A stretch of 64,000 bases of DNA from the NCBI RefSeq assembly GCF_039543205.1, contig NZ_BAABJH010000001.1, positions 1-64,000 on the forward strand. The letters run 5' to 3'. The notes under the pieces were generated by a model. The model was not told the DNA's origin, ran no database searches, and worked only from the letters and a program-made list of their open reading frames with translations. The stretch's first letter is position 1, and each line of letters opens with the position of its first letter. Positions 27,346 through 37,330 of this stretch are shown one piece after another. The translations under genes and the position numbers were made by a program. This DNA comes from Flaviramulus_B aquimarinus (GTDB lineage: Bacteria; Bacteroidota; Bacteroidia; Flavobacteriales; Flavobacteriaceae).

Positions 27346-27939
27346 ATGAACTACTTAGCGCATATTTATCTATCTGGCGAAAACGATTTAGTTACCATTG
27401 GAAATTTTATAGCCGATGGTATAAAGGGGCGCTCTTATAAAAAATATCAAAAAGATATACAAATAGGCATACTCTTACATCGACATATAGATACCTATAC
27501 TGATGCTCATAAAACAGTAAGACAAAGCACCAAACGCCTTCATAAAAAATACGGACATTATTCTGGTATTATTGTAGATATACTTTACGACCACTTTTTG
27601 GCAAAAAACTGGAACAAATACAGCAATATATCATTAGAGGATTATGTTAATAATTTTTACGATGCCTTAGAGGTTCATTACGATATCCTCCCTCTACGTA
27701 TTCAAAAAATGATGCCGTATATGATTGCTGACAACTGGCTTTTAAGCTACGCTTCAATTCAAGGCATTACAAGGGTTTTAGAAGGGATGAATAGACGTAC
27801 CAAAAATCGTTCTAGTATGAATGAAGCTGTCCATGAGCTTGAAGAATTTTATACCGAATTTGAAAATGAGTTCTCTGCTTTTTTTGATGAACTAATTACG
27901 TCTTCCAAAGAAAAACTAACCGAACTAAACCAATTATAA
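27346..27939 (+). CDS. Acyl carrier protein phosphodiesterase (AcpH, DUF479)
   Basis: 197 residues. It opens with MNYLAHIYLSGEND, then GNFIADGIKG, and has HRHIDTYTDAH and the HYSGIIVDILYDHFLAKNW stretch with HD-like metal ligands. AcpH removes the 4'-phosphopantetheine group from holo-ACP. The gene directly abuts ggt (stop at 27939, next ATG at 27940) with no gap. Confidence 0.87.
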   Translation: MNYLAHIYLSGENDLVTIGNFIADGIKGRSYKKYQKDIQIGILLHRHIDTYTDAHKTVRQSTKRLHKKYGHYSGIIVDILYDHFLAKNWNKYSNISLEDYVNNFYDALEVHYDILPLRIQKMMPYMIADNWLLSYASIQGITRVLEGMNRRTKNRSSMNEAVHELEEFYTEFENEFSAFFDELITSSKEKLTELNQL

Positions 27940-29640
27940 ATGATTAAAAATCTTATTTACATTGTTACCTTACTATGTTTTGTTGCCTCATGTAAAAAAA
28001 GCAATGACACAAAAGAAGTCAATAAAAAAGGATTAGTTACCCAAAATGCTATGGTCGTTTCTGCACGTGTTGAAGCATCTAAAATAGGACGTGATATTCT
28101 TAAAAAAGGGGGGAATGCGTTTGACGCTATGGTTGCAACCGAACTGGCATTAGCAGTTGCCTATCCCTATGCGGGTAACCTTGGCGGTGGCGGTTTTATG
28201 GTTTACCGAAAAGCAAATGGTGATATCGGTGCTATTGATTACCGAGAAAAAGCGCCTCTGGCAGCAACAAAAAACATGTTTTTAGATAAAGATGGTGATG
28301 TCATTCCTGAAAAAAGCAGATTAGGCGCTTTGGCAGTTGGTGTTCCTGGTACTGTAGCTGGGGTTTTTGCAGTCCATGAAAAACTAGGGTCTTTGCCTAT
28401 TGAAGACATTCTAAACCCTGTTATAGCTTTGGCTCGCCAAGGTGTTGTTGTTACTGAAAAACAAGAAGAAAGAATTAAACATTACCAACCCCTTTTCCCT
28501 AAAGCAAATAAAGATTCCATTGTTTTTGACAAACATTGGAAAGCAAACGATACCATAAAATATCCGCCCCTGGCCCTAACGATAGAACGCATTTTAAAAT
28601 ACGGTAAAGACGGTTTTTATAAAGGTCAAACAGCCAAAACATTAGCTAAATTCATTCAAGACAATGGTGGTATTATTACTGAAGAAGATTTAGCAAAATA
28701 CCAAGCTAAATGGCGTACCCCCATTACATTTACCTATGATGACTTGAAGATTATCTCCATGTCGCCACCATCAAGCGGCGGGGTGTGTTTAGCGCAGATT
28801 ATGAAAATGATAGAACCCTTTCATCTGGATGAATACGGACATAACTCACTTAAAACAATTCAAGCCATTACCGAAGCCGAAAGACGTGCTTATGCCGATA
28901 GAAGTTTTTATTTAGGTGACCCTGATTTTGTTGAAATACCTATAGAAACATTAACAAAAGAAGCCTATTTAAGTGGTAGAATGGCAGATTTTTCATTTGA
29001 AAAAGCTACATTATCGAGTGCTATTTCCCATGGTAATATTCAAATTATTGAAAGTGATGAAACCACACATTATTCTATTATTGACCAATTTGGTAACGCA
29101 ATTTCTGCCACCACCACTTTAAATGGCGCTTATGGATCAAAGCTTTATTGTTCCGAGCTTGGTTTCTTTTTAAATAACGAAATGGACGATTTTAGCAGCA
29201 AACCTGGCGAACCCAATATGTTTGGCTTAATAGGTGCCGAAGCAAATAGTATTACTCCAGAAAAGCGCATGCTAAGTTCTATGACACCTACTATTGTCGA
29301 AAAAAATGGCAAACTATTCATGTCTGTTGGCACACCGGGTGGCTCAACAATTATAACCTCTGTATTACAAACTATTTTAAATGTTCACGAGTTTAAAATG
29401 ACCATGCAAGAAGCAGTTGATGCCCCACGTTTTCATCATCAGTGGCTGCCCGATTTAATTATGATGGAACCAAATTCATTCGACAAAACCATCATTAAAC
29501 AACTCGAAGAATTGGGATATTCCATTAATGAAGAAGATGCTCCTGTAATTGGCAAAGTCGATGGAATACTTGTTTTAGATGATAACTCGTATGAGGGCGG
29601 TGCAGATCGTCGAGGAGATGATACAGCAGTCGGTTTTTAG
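27940..29640 (+). CDS. ggt: Gamma-glutamyltransferase lipoprotein
   Basis: 566 residues. Lipobox VASC (Cys18) predicts envelope anchoring. The precursor should self-cleave before Thr375 of the TTHYS motif to give large and small subunits. Substrate-site motifs GNLGGGGFMVYR, LNGAYGS and NNEMDDFS, and the glycine loop VGTPGGS are all intact. It hydrolyses or transfers the gamma-glutamyl group of glutathione in the periplasm. Immediately downstream of acpH, so probably co-transcribed. Confidence 0.95.
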   Translation: MIKNLIYIVTLLCFVASCKKSNDTKEVNKKGLVTQNAMVVSARVEASKIGRDILKKGGNAFDAMVATELALAVAYPYAGNLGGGGFMVYRKANGDIGAIDYREKAPLAATKNMFLDKDGDVIPEKSRLGALAVGVPGTVAGVFAVHEKLGSLPIEDILNPVIALARQGVVVTEKQEERIKHYQPLFPKANKDSIVFDKHWKANDTIKYPPLALTIERILKYGKDGFYKGQTAKTLAKFIQDNGGIITEEDLAKYQAKWRTPITFTYDDLKIISMSPPSSGGVCLAQIMKMIEPFHLDEYGHNSLKTIQAITEAERRAYADRSFYLGDPDFVEIPIETLTKEAYLSGRMADFSFEKATLSSAISHGNIQIIESDETTHYSIIDQFGNAISATTTLNGAYGSKLYCSELGFFLNNEMDDFSSKPGEPNMFGLIGAEANSITPEKRMLSSMTPTIVEKNGKLFMSVGTPGGSTIITSVLQTILNVHEFKMTMQEAVDAPRFHHQWLPDLIMMEPNSFDKTIIKQLEELGYSINEEDAPVIGKVDGILVLDDNSYEGGADRRGDDTAVGF

Positions 29641-29741
29641 TGTTTTTTCTTTTGTAACTAATTTATAATAAATATTTTAGCTAAATGAAATACCCACTAA
29701 TAGGGATAATAAATTGTTGATCATTTAATTCAAGTCCCATT

Positions 29742-30458
29742 TTGAAAGTCAATAAAATATTAAAAATCATTTTAGGAATTGTAATCTTCTTTACACTTCC
29801 AAGTCTATTGTTTTTTGGATGTATTTATTATAAATACAATGAAGATTTGCCCATTGGAGTTCCAGGCAAACAAGCCGATGCATTAGCATACAAAATGCTA
29901 GACGCTTTAGACTATGAAGCTTATAAAAATACCAATCATATAGAATGGACTTTTAAAAGACGCCATCATTATAACTGGGACAAAACAAATAACATCTGTG
30001 AAGTGTATTGGAAGGAAAACAAAGTCATTCTCAATTTAAACGATATTGACAAAAGCAAAGTTTATATCCATAGCTTTAAAAACGAAAGCGACATGGCTAA
30101 AGATTTGATAGATAAAGCCATTACCTATTTTAATAACGACTCTTTTTGGTTAGTTGCTCCTTATAAAGTTTTTGATGCTGGTGTTGAACGCAGATTGGTC
30201 AAAACAAAAAATAATAAAGAGGCACTTTTAGTAACCTACACCTCTGGTGGCTCTACACCTGGTGATTCCTATTTATGGATATTAGACGATAATGGTAAAC
30301 CTACAGCCTTTAAAATATGGGCTTCCACACTTCCCATTGGTGGCTTAGAAGCCTCTTGGAGCAATTGGACAACTACCGATAGCGGCGCTCAATTACCAAC
30401 ATTCCATAAGCTTTTGGTTTTCGGTTTAGAAATTGACAGTGTTAAAGGAATACAATAA
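29742..30458 (+). CDS. Membrane-anchored hypothetical protein
   Basis: 238 residues from a TTG start at 29742; no in-frame ATG allows the full N-terminal membrane segment (ILKIILGIVIFFTLPSLLFFGCIYY). The rest looks extracytoplasmic and beta-rich, with W-rich motifs (HIEWTFKRRHHYNWDK, WVAPYK-like segments, YLWILDDNGKP). I do not recognise the family. It stands 101 bp after ggt. Confidence 0.7.
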   Translation: MKVNKILKIILGIVIFFTLPSLLFFGCIYYKYNEDLPIGVPGKQADALAYKMLDALDYEAYKNTNHIEWTFKRRHHYNWDKTNNICEVYWKENKVILNLNDIDKSKVYIHSFKNESDMAKDLIDKAITYFNNDSFWLVAPYKVFDAGVERRLVKTKNNKEALLVTYTSGGSTPGDSYLWILDDNGKPTAFKIWASTLPIGGLEASWSNWTTTDSGAQLPTFHKLLVFGLEIDSVKGIQ

Positions 30459-30587
30459 CAATGCTTTCTTCAGGAAAAAGAAAAACAACTATTAATAATT
30501 ACATAATGTACATTAAATAGTAACAAATAATTAACTAAATTTCAGAGTACAGCAGCTTTATTTTTAAGCTCAAAAAACGTAACTTCG

Positions 30588-30595
30588 CAACTTTG
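30588..30595 (+). promoter_or_regulatory. Possible uvrA -7 box
   Basis: CAACTTTG matches TAnnTTTG at 7 of 8 positions and lies 7 bp before the ATG, which would give a nearly leaderless mRNA. Tentative. Confidence 0.3.
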
Positions 30596-30602
30596 CGATT
30601 TT

Positions 30603-33434
30603 ATGAGCCAATTCAACGAATTTATTGAAGTAAAAGGAGCTAGAGTGCACAATCTTAAAAACATTGATGTGTCCATTCCTAGAGAAAAACTTGTAGTTAT
30701 TACAGGATTGTCTGGTAGTGGAAAATCATCTTTAGCCTTTGATACGATTTATGCTGAAGGACAACGCCGATACATTGAAACATTTTCAGCTTATGCCAGA
30801 CAATTTTTAGGCGGTTTAGAACGTCCTGACGTTGATAAAATTGATGGTTTATCTCCAGTTATAGCTATAGAGCAAAAAACAACTAGTAAATCGCCACGAT
30901 CAACAGTCGGTACCATTACCGAAATTTATGATTTTATGCGTTTGCTTTTTGCGCGTGCCAGTGATGCGTACAGTTATAACACAGGAAACAAAATGATTAG
31001 CTATAATGATGAGCAAATAAAAGAACTTATTATAAGCGATTTTAAAGGTAAACGTATTAATATTCTAGCTCCTGTAGTACGCTCAAGAAAAGGGCATTAT
31101 CGCGAATTATTCGAGCAGATTGCAAAACAGGGTTTTGTAAAAGTAAGAACGGACGGCGAAATTCGTGATATAGTAAAAGGCATGAAATTAGACCGTTACA
31201 AAACGCACGATATAGAAACGGTAATTGACAGGTTGGTTATTGATGATTCCGTTGATAATGATAAACGCCTAACCGAAACCATTAATACCGCTATGTACCA
31301 TGGCGAGGATGTCCTTTTGGTAATAGACCAAGACACTAATGAAACACGTTATTTTAGTAGAAATTTAATGTGCCCCTCATCAGGCATATCATATCCGAAC
31401 CCAGAACCCAATAATTTTTCATTTAATTCTCCAAAAGGTGCTTGTAGCCATTGCAATGGTATAGGAACACGCTATCAAATTAATGAAGATAAAATTATTC
31501 CAGACGATTCAATTTCAATTAAAAATGGGGCTTTAGCACCTCATGGTCCGCAAAAAAGCAGTTGGATTTTTAAACAATTTGAAACCATTGCACAACGCTT
31601 CAACTTTAATTTAACAGATGCCTATAAAGACATTCCAGAAGAAGCAAAACAGATTATTTTATACGGTGGCAATGACAAGTTTTCAGTAGAAAGCAAAACA
31701 TTAGGTGTTACAAGAGACTATAAAATAGATTTTGAAGGCGTTGCTAACTTTATTGAAAATCAATATAAAACGGCAGAATCCAGATCTTTAAAGCGCTGGG
31801 CAAAAGATTATATGGACAAAGTTAAATGTCCCGTTTGCGAAGGATCACGTTTAAAAAAAGAATCGCTTTATTTCAAAATAAACAATAAAAACATAGCAGA
31901 ACTTGCTAATAAAGATATTGTTGAACTCGCCAAGTGGTTTAACAATTTAAACAAGCATCTTTCCGAAAAACAACTAAAAATTGCTGAAGAAGTTCTAAAA
32001 GAAATTAAATCCAGACTTCAGTTCTTACTGGATGTTGGATTAGATTACCTATCCCTAAACCGAAGTTCGAAGTCTTTATCAGGAGGAGAAGCACAACGTA
32101 TTCGTTTAGCAACTCAAATTGGGTCGCAATTAGTTGGTGTGCTATATATTTTAGACGAACCTAGTATTGGTTTACACCAACGTGATAATGAAAAGTTGAT
32201 AAACTCTTTGATATCACTAAGAGATATTGGGAATTCTGTTATTGTAGTTGAACATGACAAAGACATGATTGAACGTGCCGATCATGTAATTGATATTGGT
32301 CCAAAAGCTGGTAAACATGGTGGCGAAATAATAAGTATTGGTAATCCTAACGAACTTAAAACCCATAATACCCTTACAGCAGATTATTTAAACGGTAATA
32401 AAGAAATTGAAGTTCCAAAAAAACGTAGAAAAGGAAATGGAAAACTCTTAGAGCTTAAAGGATGTACAGGAAACAATCTTAAAAATATATCTATTAAATT
32501 GCCTTTAGGAAAAATGATTGGTATTACCGGTGTTTCTGGCAGTGGAAAATCTACATTAATTAACGAAACACTCTACCCTATTTTAAATGCACATTATTTT
32601 AATGGTGTAAAAAAACCAATGCCCTATAAAAGCATAAAAGGTTTAGAGCATATTGATAAAGTAATTGATATTAACCAATCTCCAATTGGGAGAACACCAC
32701 GAAGCAACCCTGCAACATACACAGGTACTTTTAGTGAAATTAGAACTTTATTTGCTAAAATACCAGAAGCTATGATCCGTGGTTACAAAGCTGGACGTTT
32801 TAGTTTCAATGTAAAAGGTGGACGCTGTGAAACCTGTCAAGGTGGAGGTTTAAGAGTTATTGAAATGAACTTTCTTCCAGACGTGTATGTAGAATGTGAA
32901 ACCTGCCAAGGCAAACGGTTTAATCGAGAAACCTTAGAAATTCGCTATAAAGGAAAATCAATTAGTGATGTATTGAACATGACCATGAATGAAGCCGTAG
33001 CATTTTTTGAGCATATCCCTAAGATTTACAAAAAGCTAAAAACCATACAAGATGTTGGTTTAGGCTATATAACATTAGGGCAGCAAAGTACCACCCTATC
33101 TGGTGGCGAAGCACAACGCATAAAACTAGCTACTGAACTTTCAAAAAGAGATACGGGAAATACCTTTTACATTTTAGATGAACCAACCACTGGACTGCAT
33201 TTTGAAGATATTAGGGTACTGATGATAGTTTTAAATAAATTGGCAGACAAAGGTAACACTGTACTTATTATCGAACATAATTTAGATGTTATTAAAACAG
33301 TAGATTACATTATAGATATAGGTTATGAAGGCGGTAAAGGTGGTGGACAAATAATTGTTGAGGGCACGCCAGAAGCCGTTGTAAAGCATAAAAAAAGCTA
33401 TACAGCTAAGTTTCTTAGAAAAGAATTAAATTAG
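30603..33434 (+). CDS. uvrA: UvrABC excinuclease subunit A
   Basis: 943 residues, full length. Two ABC ATPase halves: Walker A GLSGSGKS at 35-42 and GVSGSGKS in the second half, with LSGGEAQRI signatures in both. Zinc-binding regions are CPVCEGSR and CETCQGGG...CETCQGKRF. The first zinc finger reads CPSSG (257-261) then CSHC (281-284), so one expected Cys is Ser260. It finds DNA lesions and loads UvrB. Confidence 0.98.
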   Translation: MSQFNEFIEVKGARVHNLKNIDVSIPREKLVVITGLSGSGKSSLAFDTIYAEGQRRYIETFSAYARQFLGGLERPDVDKIDGLSPVIAIEQKTTSKSPRSTVGTITEIYDFMRLLFARASDAYSYNTGNKMISYNDEQIKELIISDFKGKRINILAPVVRSRKGHYRELFEQIAKQGFVKVRTDGEIRDIVKGMKLDRYKTHDIETVIDRLVIDDSVDNDKRLTETINTAMYHGEDVLLVIDQDTNETRYFSRNLMCPSSGISYPNPEPNNFSFNSPKGACSHCNGIGTRYQINEDKIIPDDSISIKNGALAPHGPQKSSWIFKQFETIAQRFNFNLTDAYKDIPEEAKQIILYGGNDKFSVESKTLGVTRDYKIDFEGVANFIENQYKTAESRSLKRWAKDYMDKVKCPVCEGSRLKKESLYFKINNKNIAELANKDIVELAKWFNNLNKHLSEKQLKIAEEVLKEIKSRLQFLLDVGLDYLSLNRSSKSLSGGEAQRIRLATQIGSQLVGVLYILDEPSIGLHQRDNEKLINSLISLRDIGNSVIVVEHDKDMIERADHVIDIGPKAGKHGGEIISIGNPNELKTHNTLTADYLNGNKEIEVPKKRRKGNGKLLELKGCTGNNLKNISIKLPLGKMIGITGVSGSGKSTLINETLYPILNAHYFNGVKKPMPYKSIKGLEHIDKVIDINQSPIGRTPRSNPATYTGTFSEIRTLFAKIPEAMIRGYKAGRFSFNVKGGRCETCQGGGLRVIEMNFLPDVYVECETCQGKRFNRETLEIRYKGKSISDVLNMTMNEAVAFFEHIPKIYKKLKTIQDVGLGYITLGQQSTTLSGGEAQRIKLATELSKRDTGNTFYILDEPTTGLHFEDIRVLMIVLNKLADKGNTVLIIEHNLDVIKTVDYIIDIGYEGGKGGGQIIVEGTPEAVVKHKKSYTAKFLRKELN

Positions 33435-33515
33435 CCAAATAGTACAGAATCTAACGACTAAATATTATTTTAAAAATACAAATGCCTATAAATCTATTGG
33501 CTAAAGACTAAAAAT

Positions 33516-34205
33516 ATGCGAACAGAAAAACACCACAAAGGTTGGAATGAAATAAAAACAAACGATTCATGGGCCATTTTTAAAATCATGGGCGAGTTTG
33601 TTAATGGCTACGAAAAACTCAGTAAAATTGGACCTTGCGTATCTATTTTTGGATCAGCTAGAACTAAACCAGACAACAAATATTTCTCATTAGCAGAAAA
33701 TATTGCCAAACGTATTGTAGAATCTGGTTACGGCGTTATTACCGGAGGTGGACCAGGTATTATGGAAGCTGGGAATAAAGGAGCGCATTTAGCTGGAGGA
33801 ACTTCCGTTGGACTTAATATTGAGTTGCCTTTTGAACAACATGACAACCCGTATATAGACCGTGATAAAAGCTTGGATTTTGATTATTTCTTCGTTAGAA
33901 AAGTCATGTTTGTAAAATATTCTCAAGGATTTGTAGTCATGCCAGGTGGGTTTGGCACACTTGATGAACTATTTGAGGCCATGACACTTATCCAAACACA
34001 TAAAATTGCAAAATTCCCTATAGTTCTTGTTGGAACAGATTTTTGGGAAGGCTTATTAGATTGGGTGAAAAAGACACTCTTAGACACATTTGAAAACATA
34101 AGTGCAAAAGATTTAGACTTAATTCATTTAGTTGATACCGAAGATGAAGTTATAGATATACTTGATGCTTTTTATAAAAAATCTAATTTAAGCCCTAATT
34201 TTTAA
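33516..34205 (+). CDS. LOG family (TIGR00730) Rossmann-fold protein
   Basis: 229 residues. It has the family motifs VSIFGSAR, GGGPGIMEAGNKGA and PGGFGTLDELFE, the last being the PGGxGTxxE active-site motif. Members are nucleotide 5'-monophosphate phosphoribohydrolases; the plant and some bacterial ones release cytokinins, but most bacterial copies probably act on general nucleotides. It follows uvrA by 81 bp on the same strand. Confidence 0.9.
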   Translation: MRTEKHHKGWNEIKTNDSWAIFKIMGEFVNGYEKLSKIGPCVSIFGSARTKPDNKYFSLAENIAKRIVESGYGVITGGGPGIMEAGNKGAHLAGGTSVGLNIELPFEQHDNPYIDRDKSLDFDYFFVRKVMFVKYSQGFVVMPGGFGTLDELFEAMTLIQTHKIAKFPIVLVGTDFWEGLLDWVKKTLLDTFENISAKDLDLIHLVDTEDEVIDILDAFYKKSNLSPNF

Positions 34206-34329
34206 TACCATAATTTTATATTAAATATTGTGTTTATATAACCATTAAAATTTTAAGCCACCATATTTTGTTATATTGTGGCCCCTCAAGTATCACATGA
34301 ATTATTAACCATTTAATGCTATTGAAAAA

Positions 34330-37161
34330 TTGAAATTGCGCTTTTTTTATTGTATCATATTTTTTCTAATATACCATACCATTTTTGCACAAAATAAAAT
34401 TGATGTAAAAGCGGTTTTTGATATAGAAAATAAACAAATAAAAATATCTCAAACCATTCAATATCAAAATACTTCGCAAGATGAATTACAAGCTATATAC
34501 CTTAACGATTGGAACAATAGCTATGCAACAAAAAAAACACCATTGGCCATTCGTATTGCCGATGAATACAAAAACGATTTTCATTTAGCCAAAAATGAAG
34601 ACAGAGGCTTTTCCGTAATTACATCTATTAGACAAAATGGAGAAAATTTAATTTATGAACAGCTCGAAAACCAAATAGATATTGTTAAAGTTGAATTAAA
34701 AAAAACATTAAAACCAAATGATTCTTACATAATACAATTAGAATATCTGGTCCAAATACCAAATGCTAAATTTACAAGCTATGGCATAACAGATTCTGGT
34801 GATTTTAATTTAAGATACTGGTATATAACACCTGCTATTTATAATGGCGAATGGCAATATTACAGCAATAAAGATTTGGACGATTTATTTATTCCAAAAT
34901 CTGATATTTCTTTAGAAATCGAACACCCAAATGGTTATGTTTTGACTTCAGAATTAAATACAGATAAAACTACGCAATTACCTAATAAACAAATAATTAA
35001 ATTATCAGGAAAAAACAGAACAAACAACAAATTGTTCCTTAGTAAAAAATCGGACTTTAAAACATTACAAACAGATAATTTTACTATTGTTTCAAATATA
35101 AATGATGAAAATCTTGAGATTTTAGATAAAGTTCTAATCACTGAAAAAGTCACAAAATTCATTTTAGATAACTTCGGAAAATACCCCCATGAAAGACTAC
35201 TCTTAACTAATATTGATTATAGCAAAAACCCAGTATATGGTTTAAATTTTTTACCAAACTTCATAAAAGCTTATCCAAATCATTTTCAATACGAATTAAA
35301 GCTTTTAAAAATTGCGTTACATAATTATCTAGAAAACACACTTTTGCTAAACCCACGAAAAGAGCAATGGCTTATAGATGGTATTTTGGTTTACTATTTG
35401 ATGAATTATGTAGAACAGCATTATCCAAATATGAAGTTTCTAGGTTCCATTGCAGATATTTGGGGTGTTCGTTCTTTTCATGCCTCAGACATGAAATTTA
35501 ACGATAAGTATATTCTAGCATTCATGCTTATGGCTAGAACCAATAGAGACCAACCCTTAACCATGCAAAAAGATTCGTTATTAAAATTCAATAAAAATAT
35601 TGCGAATAAATATAAAGCTGGTATTGGACTTAAATACTTAGACGATTTTGTAAATCATGATATTGTTGAAAATAGCATACAGTCGTTTTTAAGCAAAAAT
35701 AAATTAAAGGCAACCAGCGTTAAAAACTTTGAAACATATATAAAATCTAAAACCAATAAAGACATAGACTGGTTTTTTAAAGACTATTTAACTACCCGAA
35801 AAAAAATAGATTTTAAAATTAGAAAGGTTAAAAAAACTGAAGATTCCATTACCCTAACCATAAAAAACAAGCGCGAAAACAATATGCCTGTGTCATTATA
35901 CACTTTAAACAATGACAGTATTGTATCTAAAATATGGGTTCAAGATATCGATAAAAACAAAACATTAACCATTCCAAGAAACGATGCCAATAAACTTGTT
36001 TTAAACTACAACAGCATAATTCCAGAAATTAACTTAAGAGATAATTGGAAATCGTTAAAAGGCTACTTTTTTAACAATAAACCATTACAGTTCAGACTAT
36101 TTCAAGATGTTGAAGACCCTTATTACAACCAAGTGTTTCTTATGCCCATAGTAGAGTTTAATAACATTTATGACGGTTTCACTTTAGGAGGAAAGCTATA
36201 TAACAAAACAGTGCTAAGAAAGCTTTTTAATTATAAAATAGCGCCTAGATATTCTTTTAAATCAAAGACAATTACAGGTTCAGCCGATATATCAAATTCC
36301 CACTATTTTGAAAACAGCAATCTTTATTTTTTAAAATATGGGATATCAGCAGGGTATTCATCCTATGCAGAAGATTTGTTTGTTACCAAAATAACACCTA
36401 GAATACGATTTTTTTTCAGACCAAAAGATGATTTACGTTCCAATAAACGAGAAACTTTAACTTTAAGATACGTAGACATCAATAGAGATCAAGATGTCAA
36501 TAACATTTTTACAAGTAACGAGCCAAATTACAGTGTTCTTAATTTGAGATACATCAACTCTAATGATAATCTAATCCATTTTAAGAAATGGTATACAGAT
36601 CTTCAAATCGGTAAAAAGTTTAGCAAATTAGCTTTTAATTATGAATACAGACGCTTATTTGAAAGTAACAGGCAATTAAACGTTCGTGCTTTTGCCGGTG
36701 CTTTTTTAAAGAACAACACCAATCTAAATTCAGATTATTTCAGTTTTGCATTAGACCGACCTACTGATTATTTATTCGATTATAATTATTTAGGACGATC
36801 TGAGGACACTGGTATATTTAGCCAACAATATATTGATGCCGAAGGTGGGTTTAAATCAAAATTAGAAACACCCTTTGCCAATCAATGGATTACAACATTA
36901 AACGCCAGTACAACACTTTGGAAATATATACTCGTTTACGGCGATGTAGGCTTTGTGAAAAACAAATATCAATCTCCAAATTTTGTATACGATTCTGGAA
37001 TAAGAATTAATTTAGTAACAGATTATTTTGAAATTTATCTTCCCATATATTCTAATCTTGGTTGGGAAATTGGACAACCCAATTATGACCAAAGCATTAG
37101 GTTTAAATTTACTGTAGATCCACAATCACTTTTAGGACTCTTTAGAAGACGATGGTATTAA
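34330..37161 (+). CDS. M1-peptidase-like exported protein with degenerate active site and outer-membrane-barrel-like C-terminus
   Basis: 943 residues from TTG at 34330 (a second TTG at 34336 is also possible; stop codons bar an earlier start). A signal peptide ends near TIFAQ. The N-terminal ~230 residues resemble the M1 aminopeptidase beta-saddle, and 260-480 the catalytic domain, but the zinc motif HExxH is replaced by HNYLEN (331-336) and the expected WLNEG by WLIDG (347-351). Residues about 560-943 show amphipathic strands ending in an aromatic residue (RRRWY), as in outer-membrane barrels. Likely inactive as a peptidase; function unknown. Confidence 0.75.
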   Translation: MKLRFFYCIIFFLIYHTIFAQNKIDVKAVFDIENKQIKISQTIQYQNTSQDELQAIYLNDWNNSYATKKTPLAIRIADEYKNDFHLAKNEDRGFSVITSIRQNGENLIYEQLENQIDIVKVELKKTLKPNDSYIIQLEYLVQIPNAKFTSYGITDSGDFNLRYWYITPAIYNGEWQYYSNKDLDDLFIPKSDISLEIEHPNGYVLTSELNTDKTTQLPNKQIIKLSGKNRTNNKLFLSKKSDFKTLQTDNFTIVSNINDENLEILDKVLITEKVTKFILDNFGKYPHERLLLTNIDYSKNPVYGLNFLPNFIKAYPNHFQYELKLLKIALHNYLENTLLLNPRKEQWLIDGILVYYLMNYVEQHYPNMKFLGSIADIWGVRSFHASDMKFNDKYILAFMLMARTNRDQPLTMQKDSLLKFNKNIANKYKAGIGLKYLDDFVNHDIVENSIQSFLSKNKLKATSVKNFETYIKSKTNKDIDWFFKDYLTTRKKIDFKIRKVKKTEDSITLTIKNKRENNMPVSLYTLNNDSIVSKIWVQDIDKNKTLTIPRNDANKLVLNYNSIIPEINLRDNWKSLKGYFFNNKPLQFRLFQDVEDPYYNQVFLMPIVEFNNIYDGFTLGGKLYNKTVLRKLFNYKIAPRYSFKSKTITGSADISNSHYFENSNLYFLKYGISAGYSSYAEDLFVTKITPRIRFFFRPKDDLRSNKRETLTLRYVDINRDQDVNNIFTSNEPNYSVLNLRYINSNDNLIHFKKWYTDLQIGKKFSKLAFNYEYRRLFESNRQLNVRAFAGAFLKNNTNLNSDYFSFALDRPTDYLFDYNYLGRSEDTGIFSQQYIDAEGGFKSKLETPFANQWITTLNASTTLWKYILVYGDVGFVKNKYQSPNFVYDSGIRINLVTDYFEIYLPIYSNLGWEIGQPNYDQSIRFKFTVDPQSLLGLFRRRWY

Positions 37162-37276
37162 AGTAAAATTTTGAATTATTATCATTTAAACAGTATTTTT
37201 TGTGAAAAATATTCAATTTTATATGCCTTAAATTTATTTTTTTATGGATATCGTAAAAAATTACAGGTTAATATAA

Positions 37277-37307
37277 TTGCAAAAAAGCTAGCTTTTGACT
37301 ATTTTTG
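37277..37307 (+). promoter_or_regulatory. Promoter of the fused E1 gene
   Basis: TTG (37277-37279), 20 bp, then TATTTTTG (37300-37307); the ATG follows 23 bp later. It falls inside a small spurious ORF, which supports rejecting that ORF. Confidence 0.7.
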
Positions 37308-37330
37308 CAAAGATTTAAAAGCATACTTCC

